Below the pieces are notes generated by a model that worked only from the letters and a program-made list of their open reading frames with translations, searched no databases and was not told the origin of the DNA. DNA of 7,377 nucleotides from an uncultured Clostridia bacterium (lineage in GTDB: Bacteria > Bacillota > Clostridia > Christensenellales > Borkfalkiaceae): positions 1 through 7,377 of the forward strand of contig CAMWHW010000046.1 of assembly GCA_947174175.1 (NCBI GenBank), given 5' to 3'. The translations under genes were made by a program, and so were the position numbers. Shown here piece by piece: positions 1 through 6,608 of the stretch. The stretch's first letter is position 1. Every line of letters begins with the position of its first letter.

Positions 1-1191
1 GTAATAACCGAAATCGGCGGCACAATCGGCGACATCGAAAGCCAGCACTTCATCGAGGCTATAAGGCAGGTCGCGCGCGAAGTGGGCAGGGACAACTGCT
101 GCTTTATACACGTCACGCTCGTTCCCTACATTTCGGGTTCGGAAGAATTCAAGTCCAAGCCCACCCAGCACTCCGTTAAGGAATTGCAGGGTATGGGTAT
201 CAACCCCGACATAATAATTCCCCGCGTGGACGCGCCCATGCCCAAGGACGTCCGCGACAAAATTGCAATGTTCTGCAACGTGGAGCCCGAGTGCTGTATC
301 GAAAATCTGACTATGCCCGTGCTCTATCAGTGCCCCATTATGCTGGAAAAGAGCCACTTTTCCGAAATCGTCTGCAAGCGCTTGAAGCTTGACCCCCGCG
401 TAATAGACCTTACCGAGTGGAACAAGATGATACAAAGAATCAACGGGCGCGACAAGACGGTTAAAATCGCGCTGTGCGGCAAGTACGTTCAGCTGCACGA
501 CGCATATCTTTCGGTTGCGGAAGCGCTTGCGCACGCGGGCTACGAAAACGGCGCGAAGGTTGAAATCAAATGGGTGGATACCGAAACGCTTACGCACAAG
601 AACGAGGACGAGGTTCTGGGCGGCGTTGACGGCATAATAGTTCCCGGCGGCTTCGGCACGCGCGGCGTGGAGGGTATGCTTATCTGCGCAGAATATTCGC
701 GCAAACACAACGTGCCCTACTTCGGCATATGTCTTGGCATGCAGACGGCGGTTATCGAGTACGCGCGCAACGTGCTGGGCTATAAGGACGCGCATTCGTC
801 GGAGTTCAACCCCGATTCCAAGCACCCCGTTATAGACCTTATGCCCGACCAGTACGGCGTGAAGATGGGCGGCACTATGCGTCTCGGCGCGTACCCCTGC
901 AAGGTGCTCGGCAAGATTATGAAGACGTCCTACGGCGCGGACACAGTTTCCGAACGCCACCGTCATAGATATGAATTTAACAACGACTACCGCGCGGAGA
1001 TTGAAAACGCGGGCATGAAGATTGCGGGCACGTCGCCCGACGGCACCCTGGTTGAGGCGGTGGAAATTCCCTCGCTCGACTTCTTTATCGGCGTGCAGTT
1101 CCATCCCGAGTTTAAGTCCCGTCCCCAGTCGGCGCATCCGATTTTCAGAGAGTTCATAAAAGCATCTGTTAAATACTCGCAGTCGAAATAA
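1..1191 (+). CDS. pyrG: CTP synthase (glutamine-hydrolysing), 5' end cut by window
   Basis: Makes CTP from UTP, ATP and glutamine, the last step of de novo pyrimidine nucleotide synthesis in the cytoplasm. The reading frame is open from base 1, and 396 codons plus the stop are present. The first codons read VITEIGGTIGDIES, which matches the Mg-binding motif of the amidoligase domain near E. coli residue 140, so roughly the first 135 residues lie outside the window. The substrate/feedback-site motif KPTQHSVKEL is at 157-186. The class I glutamine amidotransferase domain follows: GGFG and RGVEGM near 645-680, nucleophile Cys in GICLGMQ (codon 730-732), GGTMRLG near 870-890, ERHRHRYE near 952-975, and His and Glu of the triad in FHPEF (codons 1102 and 1108). 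All catalytic residues seen are intact. It is the first visible gene of a tandem run with dapL and malQ, 12 bases ahead of dapL. Identification is near certain. Confidence 0.98.
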   Translation, partial: VITEIGGTIGDIESQHFIEAIRQVAREVGRDNCCFIHVTLVPYISGSEEFKSKPTQHSVKELQGMGINPDIIIPRVDAPMPKDVRDKIAMFCNVEPECCIENLTMPVLYQCPIMLEKSHFSEIVCKRLKLDPRVIDLTEWNKMIQRINGRDKTVKIALCGKYVQLHDAYLSVAEALAHAGYENGAKVEIKWVDTETLTHKNEDEVLGGVDGIIVPGGFGTRGVEGMLICAEYSRKHNVPYFGICLGMQTAVIEYARNVLGYKDAHSSEFNPDSKHPVIDLMPDQYGVKMGGTMRLGAYPCKVLGKIMKTSYGADTVSERHRHRYEFNNDYRAEIENAGMKIAGTSPDGTLVEAVEIPSLDFFIGVQFHPEFKSRPQSAHPIFREFIKASVKYSQSK

Positions 1192-1195
1192 GGAA
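1190..1195 (+). promoter_or_regulatory. ribosome binding site of dapL
   Basis: AAGGAA lies 8 bases before the ATG at 1204 and overlaps the last two bases of the pyrG stop codon. It supports the chosen dapL start and suggests pyrG and dapL are read from one mRNA. Confidence 0.7.
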
Positions 1196-1203
1196 ATAAA
1201 AAA

Positions 1204-2385
1204 ATGAAATTCAATTCCGATTTTAAAAACATAGCCGAAAATTATCTGTTTGCGGAGGTTGCGGACAGGGCGACCAAATACGCCGCCGCTAACCCCGACA
1301 AAAAGGCGTTAAAGCTCGGCATAGGCGACGTAACTCGGCCCATTGCTCCCGCGGTAACCGCGGCTCTGCACGGTGCGGTGGACGAAATGGCAAGACAGGA
1401 AACCTTCCGCGGCTACGGTCCCTACGAAGGTTACGGCTTTTTGCGCGAGTGCATAAGAAGCTACTACGACGAAATGGACGTGGAGCTTGACGCGGACGAA
1501 ATTTTCGTTTCGGACGGTGCAAAGAGCGATCTCGGCAATATCCTGGACATATTCGCAAAGGACAACACCATTCTCGTTCCCGACCCAGTATATCCCGTAT
1601 ACGTGGACACCAATATAATGGCGGGGCGCAAGATTGTGTTTGCGGACGCCAACGAAAGCAACGGCTTTTTGCCCATGCCCGACTACAACGTGGACGCGGA
1701 CGTCATTTACATATGTTCGCCCAACAACCCCACGGGCGCGGCGTATTCGGTTGCCCAGCTTGAAGAGTGGGTTAAATACGCGCTTGCAAAGAACGCGGTT
1801 ATTTTATACGACGCGGCGTACGAAAGCTTTATCACGGATAAAAGCGCGGCGCGTTCCATATACCTTGTGAAGGAAGCGAAGAAGTGCGCGATTGAGATTT
1901 GCTCGCTTTCCAAGACGGCGGGCTTTACGGGTACGCGCTGCGGTTATACGGTAATTCCCCACGCGCTTGCAAGGGACGGATATTCGGCAAACAAGCTGTG
2001 GTTCAGAAGGCAGGCGACCAAATTCAACGGCGTGCCCTACGTAATTCAGCGCGGCGCGGCTGCGGTGTTCACGCCCGAAGGCCGCAGGCAGATTAAGCAG
2101 AATCTTGCCGTATACCAGCGCAACGCCGCAAAGATTGCGGGCTGTATGGACGAGCTGGGCATTTGGTACACGGGCGGCAAAAACTCCCCCTATATCTGGC
2201 TGAAATGTCCTAACGGTATGGGCAGCTGGGAATTCTTCGATTATCTTCTGAACAACGCTCAGGTCGTCGGCACCCCGGGTGCGGGCTTCGGCAAAAACGG
2301 CGAAGGCTTTTTCCGTCTTACGGCGTTCGGCAGTGAAGAAACTACCCAGGAAGCTGTTGAAAGGATAAAGAAAATTCTCGGTTGA
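1204..2385 (+). CDS. dapL: LL-diaminopimelate aminotransferase
   Basis: A PLP-dependent class I/II aminotransferase that converts tetrahydrodipicolinate to LL-2,6-diaminopimelate with glutamate as amino donor. This bypasses the succinylase or acetylase branches of the lysine/peptidoglycan pathway. The 393-residue protein shows family signatures in order: ENYLFAEV near residue 13, KLGIGDVTRPI near 37, GYGPYEGYGFLRE near 71, DPVYPVYVDTNIMAG near 125, SPNNPTGA near 172, DAAYE near 203, and SLSKTAGFTGTRCGY, whose Lys237 should form the PLP Schiff base. RRQATKFNGVPYVIQRGA follows near 260 and VGTPGAGFG near 354. TKFNGV and TGTRC are typical of DapL rather than of aspartate aminotransferases. It is somewhat shorter than the usual ~410 residues because the segment after the VYVDTN..AG motif is compact (residues ~138-165). 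The start is fixed by an AAGGAA 8 bases upstream and an N-terminus aligned with known members. It sits 12 bases after pyrG and 34 before malQ. Confidence 0.95.
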   Translation: MKFNSDFKNIAENYLFAEVADRATKYAAANPDKKALKLGIGDVTRPIAPAVTAALHGAVDEMARQETFRGYGPYEGYGFLRECIRSYYDEMDVELDADEIFVSDGAKSDLGNILDIFAKDNTILVPDPVYPVYVDTNIMAGRKIVFADANESNGFLPMPDYNVDADVIYICSPNNPTGAAYSVAQLEEWVKYALAKNAVILYDAAYESFITDKSAARSIYLVKEAKKCAIEICSLSKTAGFTGTRCGYTVIPHALARDGYSANKLWFRRQATKFNGVPYVIQRGAAAVFTPEGRRQIKQNLAVYQRNAAKIAGCMDELGIWYTGGKNSPYIWLKCPNGMGSWEFFDYLLNNAQVVGTPGAGFGKNGEGFFRLTAFGSEETTQEAVERIKKILG

Positions 2386-2407
2386 GTAAATAACCTTTTA
2401 ATTATTT

Positions 2408-2413
2408 AAGGAA
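2408..2413 (+). promoter_or_regulatory. ribosome binding site of malQ
   Basis: AAGGAA ends 6 bases before the ATG at 2420. A nearer ATG at 2415 is in another frame, so this site and the conserved N-terminus fix the malQ start. Confidence 0.7.
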
Positions 2414-2419
2414 AATGTT

Positions 2420-3919
2420 ATGGAAAAAGAAAGAGGCTTAGGCGTACTGTGCCACATATCCTCGTTACCCAACGAGTACGGCATAGGTTCGCTCGGCAAG
2501 GAAGCTTACGAGTTCGTTGACCTTTTAAAGAAGAGCAACGTCAAGTACTGGCAGATTTTGCCCCTGCAACAGACCGGCTACGGCGATTCGCCCTATCAGT
2601 CGGTTTGCTGTTCTTCGGGCAACCCCTATTTTATCGACATTGTCGATTTGAAGAAGCAGGGGCTGCTGGACGACGAGGAGCTGGAAAGCGCCAAAATGCC
2701 CGCGGGCGATATCGATTACGCGGAGCTTTACGAAAAGAGATACGCGCTTTTAAGGCGAGCATATGCGCGTTACAACATACGCGACGAAAAGTTTATCGAG
2801 TTTATCGAAAGCGGTGAATACGAGGACTACGCGCTGTTTATGTCGTTGAAGGCGCGCTACGGCGGCACTTTCAATCATTTCCCCGACGCGTATAAGTATA
2901 AGGAGCATCTGGCGGTTTACGAGTTCCGTAACGCCGTTTACCGCTCCGAATACTGCTTCTGGCTGTTTTTGCAATATCAGTTCAAATTGCAGTGGAGCAA
3001 GCTTAAAGCTTACGCCAACTCCAAGGGCATAAAGATTATCGGCGATATTCCTCTGTACGTCGCGTACGATTCGTCCGACATATGGGCGCGGTCGGAGCTG
3101 TTCCAGCTTGACGACGATTTGAAGCCCGTAAAGGTGGCGGGCGTTCCCCCCGATTATTTTTCCAAGCACGGTCAGCTGTGGGGCAACCCCTTATACAACT
3201 GGGACGCAATGCGCGCCGAAAATTACGACTGGTGGCTGGAACGCATAGAGAAGGCAAAGGAAATGTACGACGTTATCCGCATAGACCACTTCCGCGGATT
3301 CGACCGCTACTATGCCATACCTGCGGACGCTTACAACGCCGTTTCGGGCGAGTGGGAGCAGGGACCTGCCGCGGAGCTTTTCAAGGAAGTTGAAAAGCGT
3401 CTGGGCGACGTTGAAATAATCGCCGAAGATCTTGGCGTTGTGGACGAGGGCGTTGTGGAACTGCGCGAAGCATGCGGCTTCCCCGGTATGAACGTTTTAA
3501 TGTTTGCCTTCGACGGCAGCGAGGATAACGCATATCTGCCCGCAAATATCGTAGAAAATTCCGTGACCTATACGGGCACGCACGACAACGACACGGCCAT
3601 GGGCTTTTTGCAGGCTATGGACGACGAACAGTTTAAATCGTTCAGAAAGCAGCTCCGCACCGCAATCAAGGGCGAGGGCGCTTATGAACCGATAGTGACC
3701 AGGGAGGACGCCGTAAAAGCGCTGTGCGCGTGCGCGGCTCACGCAAAGTCCTATCTGACGGTTTTGCCCATACAGGATATTCTGTGCATGGATAATACCG
3801 CGCGTATGAACGTGCCCTCCACGGCTTCGGGCAACTGGCGTTTCCGCCTGACTTCGATGCCCGGTCGCAACGCTATGGCGGAGTTGAAAAAGCTCATTAA
3901 GGACAGCGGCAGAAATTAA
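2420..3919 (+). CDS. malQ: 4-alpha-glucanotransferase (amylomaltase, GH77)
   Basis: Moves alpha-1,4-glucan segments between maltodextrin or glycogen chains, releasing glucose; cytoplasmic. The 499 residues match the usual length of the compact bacterial GH77 form. Visible signatures are LCHISSLPNEYGIGSLG at the N-terminus, WQILPLQQTGYGDSPYQS near residue 42, GDIPLYVAYDSSDIWA near 208, and VAGVPPDYFS..GQLWGNPLYNW near 240. The catalytic triad is present: nucleophile Asp289 in RIDHFRGF, acid/base Glu336 in IIAEDLG, and transition-state Asp389 in GTHDND. The C-terminus carries LPIQDIL and NVPSTASGNWRFR, also typical. No break or missing residue is seen. It is the last gene of the pyrG-dapL-malQ run, 34 bases behind dapL, and is followed at once by a strong terminator. 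Its metabolic link to the two upstream genes is not obvious, and no other maltose or glycogen genes are in the window. Confidence 0.97.
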   Translation: MEKERGLGVLCHISSLPNEYGIGSLGKEAYEFVDLLKKSNVKYWQILPLQQTGYGDSPYQSVCCSSGNPYFIDIVDLKKQGLLDDEELESAKMPAGDIDYAELYEKRYALLRRAYARYNIRDEKFIEFIESGEYEDYALFMSLKARYGGTFNHFPDAYKYKEHLAVYEFRNAVYRSEYCFWLFLQYQFKLQWSKLKAYANSKGIKIIGDIPLYVAYDSSDIWARSELFQLDDDLKPVKVAGVPPDYFSKHGQLWGNPLYNWDAMRAENYDWWLERIEKAKEMYDVIRIDHFRGFDRYYAIPADAYNAVSGEWEQGPAAELFKEVEKRLGDVEIIAEDLGVVDEGVVELREACGFPGMNVLMFAFDGSEDNAYLPANIVENSVTYTGTHDNDTAMGFLQAMDDEQFKSFRKQLRTAIKGEGAYEPIVTREDAVKALCACAAHAKSYLTVLPIQDILCMDNTARMNVPSTASGNWRFRLTSMPGRNAMAELKKLIKDSGRN

Positions 3920-3936
3920 AATTTGAAAAATTTGAA
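3919..3936. repeat. 9-bp tandem repeat before the terminator stem
   Basis: AAATTTGAA occurs twice in direct succession (3919-3927 and 3928-3936), between the malQ stop and the hairpin. Read on the - strand it supplies the T-rich tail for the spoIIE transcript. It is short enough to have arisen by chance in A/T-rich spacer DNA. Confidence 0.5.
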
Positions 3937-3969
3937 AGCCCCGCGCATAAAGCGCGGGGCTTAATTTTT
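3936..3969. terminator. bidirectional intrinsic terminator between malQ and spoIIE
   Basis: An 11-bp perfect stem, AAGCCCCGCGC (3936-3946) paired with GCGCGGGGCTT (3952-3962), closes a 5-base loop ATAAA. On the + strand it is followed by AATTTTT; on the - strand by a T-rich stretch (TTTCAAATTTTTC). It therefore should stop malQ transcripts and the convergent spoIIE transcripts. The + strand T-run overlaps the spoIIE stop codon (3968-3970), so both genes use the same few bases. Confidence 0.92.
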
Positions 3970-6241
3970 AAGTTTGCCGCTTGAATATGCGCACGCAAAG
4001 CACGGTCATATCGTCGGGAGTGCCCTGCACGCGCTCCTTTGCAGCGGCTAGAATTTTTTCCGCAAGGTTCTGCGGATTGAGCGGCTTTAAGGTCTGCAAA
4101 AAGTCGTAAAGGTCGGAAACGCCGTTGAACGCCGAAGTCACGCCGTCGCTCATAAACGTAACTATATCGTTGTTTTTAAGCTGTTCCTTGCACGTCGTGG
4201 GGTGCAGACTGTCAAGAATTCCAAGGGGGAGCGAGTGACTTTCCAGTACCTTGATTTCGCCCTTGCGCACTATTATGCCGACGGGCGAACCAATCTTTAT
4301 AAACGAGGCGGTAAGGGTGTTCAGATCTATTGCCGCGGCGTCAATACAGGTAAAGCGCTCGTCGCGGTTAAAGCACAGCAGTTTGTTTATGGTGTCAAGC
4401 ACTATGTCCGTTGGTATTTCGGAGCGGTAGAAAGCTTCTATAAGCGAGATGGCGGTGGTGGAGACCTTGCGCGCGTATTCGCCGCTTCCCATTCCGTCCG
4501 AAAGCGCCATCAAGAACGAGTGCTCGTTTATCTTGATTACGGAGTGCGTGTCGCCCGAAACGCGCTCGTTGTCCTTTACGGCAAACGCTACGCCGAACGC
4601 CGCGTCGTACTTGGGCGGCTCGACGAGAAGGTAGGCGGTCTTTTGCCCGTCGAATACCGTCTTGTCTTTAAGCATAAGCTTTAAGCCCGTCACGCTTTCC
4701 ACTGTCTTTTTTACGGGGTTGAAGTTTTTGCAGTCTACAACGGTAAGGCTTATTTCCTTGTTCGCCTGTCCGCGCATACGTATTTCGGGGCAGGATACGC
4801 CGTTTGCGGCAAGGGTATCGCTTATCTTCTTTTCCATTGCGGAAAAGTCGTCGCTCTCCCGGCAGAACTCCACGGCGCGCCCTTTAAGTACCTCCGCAAT
4901 GCCGCGCGCCTGCCCCGCAAGCAGCTTGCGCCCGCTCTTTGCGTTCTCCGCTTCCAGCGTCATTTTGCGGTACTCGTACAGGAGGCGGTTGACCGTTTCG
5001 ATAAGGTTGGCGGGGTCGCTGCAATTTAGCGTTATATCTGAGGACAGGTCGACGAAGCTGACCTTGCCCTTTAAGCAACCCGCTTCGATAAGGGAGGAGA
5101 AGCCGCGGTAAACTTTGGTGTGCGCGCAGGCTTCCTTCTTTTTGCAGTTTGAACACATGCTCTGCTTGGTTTCGGCAAGCATGCGCTTTTTCATTGCGCC
5201 GTCGTCGGGGCCGTCGTCAAGCGCCACGAACGCGCTCTCTATTTCGCGGAAGACCTCGCTCATTCTGTAAAGCTTTTCTGAAACGTATTCCTTATAGCGC
5301 TCCTCGTCGGTGCGCGGCAGAACCTTTTTAACCGCCAGAAGGTTGCGCATATTTTCCACGCTCTTCTGCGGCGGAAGGACGGGGAGTATGCAGCAGAGAA
5401 AGAGTATTAGCGCGTATATGACCGCGGAGGCGACGCCCTGCGTGAACGCGCCCGTCAGGTACAAATAACCCGCGCCCCCGGCAAGCGCCGCTACTACGGG
5501 CGCAAACCTGCCCAGCTCGGCAAACGCGAGCGCTATTATCGAAATTATTACGAACGCAGTAACGTGTTGAAAATTCAGCCCGACTATCGCGCAGGGAACG
5601 GATAGCACGCAGGCGGCAATTACCGCCGCGGGGCTTCTTGTCAGCCGCACGGCAAACGCCGTCACTCCCGCGCCTATGCATACGTAGGCGTATATTCCCG
5701 CAAGATTGCAAATTCCCACGCCCGCAACTATACATACCACCGCAATACATATGAGCTCGTCCGCACGCAATCTGCATCTGTACAGACGGAACAGAAGCGA
5801 GTACGTACAGCGGAACGCAAAGAAGGTGAACACGGTTACGGCAACCGCGGCAATCGACTTCAAGACGTAGGGGTTATTCGTTACGTAGACGTTGTCGATT
5901 CCCTGCCAGCGCGAAAATGCGATAAACGGTGCCAGTGAAAGCACTATGTAGATAATGCTTTCGAAGCGCAGCTTTTTGCGCGTCCTTCGGTAAATAAAGG
6001 TAATCGCCGTAAGAAAGCCGCACTCGAAAAGGCTTAAAAGCATGGTTATCCAGTCCAGCGTGACTATGGAAGAGAGGGCGTAGAGGACGGGTGTGGCTAT
6101 TATGTTCGTGCCGCATACCAGCATAGAAAAACACAGCCCCAGCCCGAACGGCACTTTGGGCAACGCGTAGTTGAGTGCGACGAGGGCAAGGGCGTATATT
6201 GCGTACATTGATACGGTTTTGAAGTTGACTTTAACGTGCAT
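3968..6241 (-). CDS. spoIIE: stage II sporulation protein E, membrane PP2C-type phosphatase
   Basis: In the model species SpoIIE sits at the polar septum and dephosphorylates SpoIIAA-P, which frees sigma F in the forespore. This 757-residue protein has the same three parts. Residues ~12-289 form about ten hydrophobic membrane segments. A central soluble region (~290-545) has a cysteine cluster, Cys363-x2-Cys366-x5-Cys372. The C-terminal PP2C/SpoIIE phosphatase domain (~545-757) has candidate metal-binding acidic residues in VSGD (Asp564), LSDGMGSG (Asp582), MSDGV (Asp699) and GTPDDMT (Asp743/744). It is ~70 residues shorter than the 827-residue B. subtilis protein; part of the difference is a missing cytoplasmic N-terminal tail. 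The ATG at 6241 is the first start codon after an in-frame TAA at about 6282, so no longer form is evident. No Shine-Dalgarno sequence precedes it. It follows mnmG by 71 bp on the same strand and converges on malQ. Confidence 0.96.
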   Translation of the reverse strand: MHVKVNFKTVSMYAIYALALVALNYALPKVPFGLGLCFSMLVCGTNIIATPVLYALSSIVTLDWITMLLSLFECGFLTAITFIYRRTRKKLRFESIIYIVLSLAPFIAFSRWQGIDNVYVTNNPYVLKSIAAVAVTVFTFFAFRCTYSLLFRLYRCRLRADELICIAVVCIVAGVGICNLAGIYAYVCIGAGVTAFAVRLTRSPAAVIAACVLSVPCAIVGLNFQHVTAFVIISIIALAFAELGRFAPVVAALAGGAGYLYLTGAFTQGVASAVIYALILFLCCILPVLPPQKSVENMRNLLAVKKVLPRTDEERYKEYVSEKLYRMSEVFREIESAFVALDDGPDDGAMKKRMLAETKQSMCSNCKKKEACAHTKVYRGFSSLIEAGCLKGKVSFVDLSSDITLNCSDPANLIETVNRLLYEYRKMTLEAENAKSGRKLLAGQARGIAEVLKGRAVEFCRESDDFSAMEKKISDTLAANGVSCPEIRMRGQANKEISLTVVDCKNFNPVKKTVESVTGLKLMLKDKTVFDGQKTAYLLVEPPKYDAAFGVAFAVKDNERVSGDTHSVIKINEHSFLMALSDGMGSGEYARKVSTTAISLIEAFYRSEIPTDIVLDTINKLLCFNRDERFTCIDAAAIDLNTLTASFIKIGSPVGIIVRKGEIKVLESHSLPLGILDSLHPTTCKEQLKNNDIVTFMSDGVTSAFNGVSDLYDFLQTLKPLNPQNLAEKILAAAKERVQGTPDDMTVLCVRIFKRQT

Positions 6242-6244
6242 AAC

Positions 6245-6260
6245 CGCATTATATAATGCG
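6245..6260. repeat. 16-bp perfect palindrome at the spoIIE start
   Basis: CGCATTATATAATGCG is identical to its reverse complement and ends 3 bases before the spoIIE ATG. It contains the TATAAT proposed as the spoIIE -10 box. It could be an operator, or a hairpin arm in RNA if transcription begins further upstream; there is no T-run, so it is not a terminator for mnmG. Confidence 0.75.
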
Positions 6261-6281
6261 TGCGCGCGCGTAATTTGTCTG
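6248..6281 (-). promoter_or_regulatory. candidate spoIIE promoter (sigma-A type)
   Basis: Read on the - strand, a perfect -10 box TATAAT (6253 to 6248) is followed by GCGGTT and then the spoIIE ATG. A start point 7 bases after the -10 box would fall on the A of the ATG. The best -35 match upstream is CAGACA (6281 to 6276, four of six bases of TTGACA), giving a 22-bp spacer. Overlong spacers of about 21-22 bp are known for Spo0A-activated spoIIE and spoIIG promoters of B. subtilis, so the arrangement is reasonable, but the -35 call is weak. A second TATAAT at 6309 to 6304 has no recognisable -35 partner. Confidence 0.4.
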
Positions 6282-6312
6282 TGTGTGGTTTATTTTGTTG
6301 ATTATTATACTT

Positions 6313-6603
6313 TCACTTTTTCAGCGACAGCCATACGGTTAACACGGCAATATCCGCGGGGTTAACGCCCGAAATGCGGGATGCTTGACCAAGAGAGCGC
6401 GGCTTTATCTTGTTCAGCTTTTCCCTGGCTTCCAGGCGCAGACCCTCTATTTTGGAGTAGTCTATATCCTCGCTTAAAAGCTTGTCTTCGTACTTTTTGG
6501 CGCGGGCAATCTGCTCCGCATTCTTCTTTAAATATCCCTCGTACCTTATAAAAATTTCGGCGGAGTCCAGTACGTCGCGAGCGAAATTTATTTCACCCGT
6601 CAC
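6313..6603 (-). pseudogene. mnmG: mnmG, 3' part after a frameshift
   Basis: Encodes the C-terminal helical domain of MnmG, the region that contacts MnmE and tRNA in the family. Signatures are IRYEGYLKK, DIDYSKIEGL, EAREKLNKIKPRSLGQASRISGVNPADIAVL and a short tail ending in LSLKK. The listed 5' boundary is a GTG at 6603, but homology in this frame extends further up to about 6636, reading [12 protein letters not shown]. That is the expected continuation of LADLI in the other segment. No ribosome binding site suggests independent translation from 6603. The part is therefore the tail of the same gene, one frame away from the upstream part. It ends 71 bp before spoIIE with no terminator between them. 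Confidence 0.85.
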
Positions 6604-6608
6604 CGCGC

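Larger units (their letters stand above)
6242..6312. other. mnmG-spoIIE intergenic region
   Basis: These 71 bases hold the palindrome and the candidate promoter described separately, plus a 17-base alternating purine-pyrimidine run (6256-6272, ATGCGTGCGCGCGCGTA). There is no terminator hairpin, no small reading frame with a ribosome binding site, and no purine-rich Shine-Dalgarno sequence for spoIIE. Confidence 0.7.

Noticed and set aside
2750..3169. 139-codon open frame on the - strand inside malQ
   Set aside because: Antisense to conserved GH77 motifs, no ribosome binding site, no recognisable domain.
4202..4684. 160-codon open frame on the + strand inside spoIIE
   Set aside because: It lies antisense to the well-conserved SpoIIE phosphatase domain, has no recognisable family motifs and low-complexity Arg/Gly/Val-rich composition typical of a shadow frame in CG-rich coding DNA.
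5328..5777. 149-codon open frame on the - strand overlapping spoIIE in another frame
   Set aside because: Arg- and Cys-rich, no family signature, and entirely within the SpoIIE membrane region, whose own frame is clearly real.
6245..6260. Palindrome as a terminator for mnmG
   Set aside because: The core is A/T only, there is no loop, and no T-run follows on the - strand.
6171..6365. 64-codon + strand frame across the spoIIE start and intergenic gap
   Set aside because: No Shine-Dalgarno sequence; composition follows the antisense of spoIIE and mnmG, so no support as a small gene.
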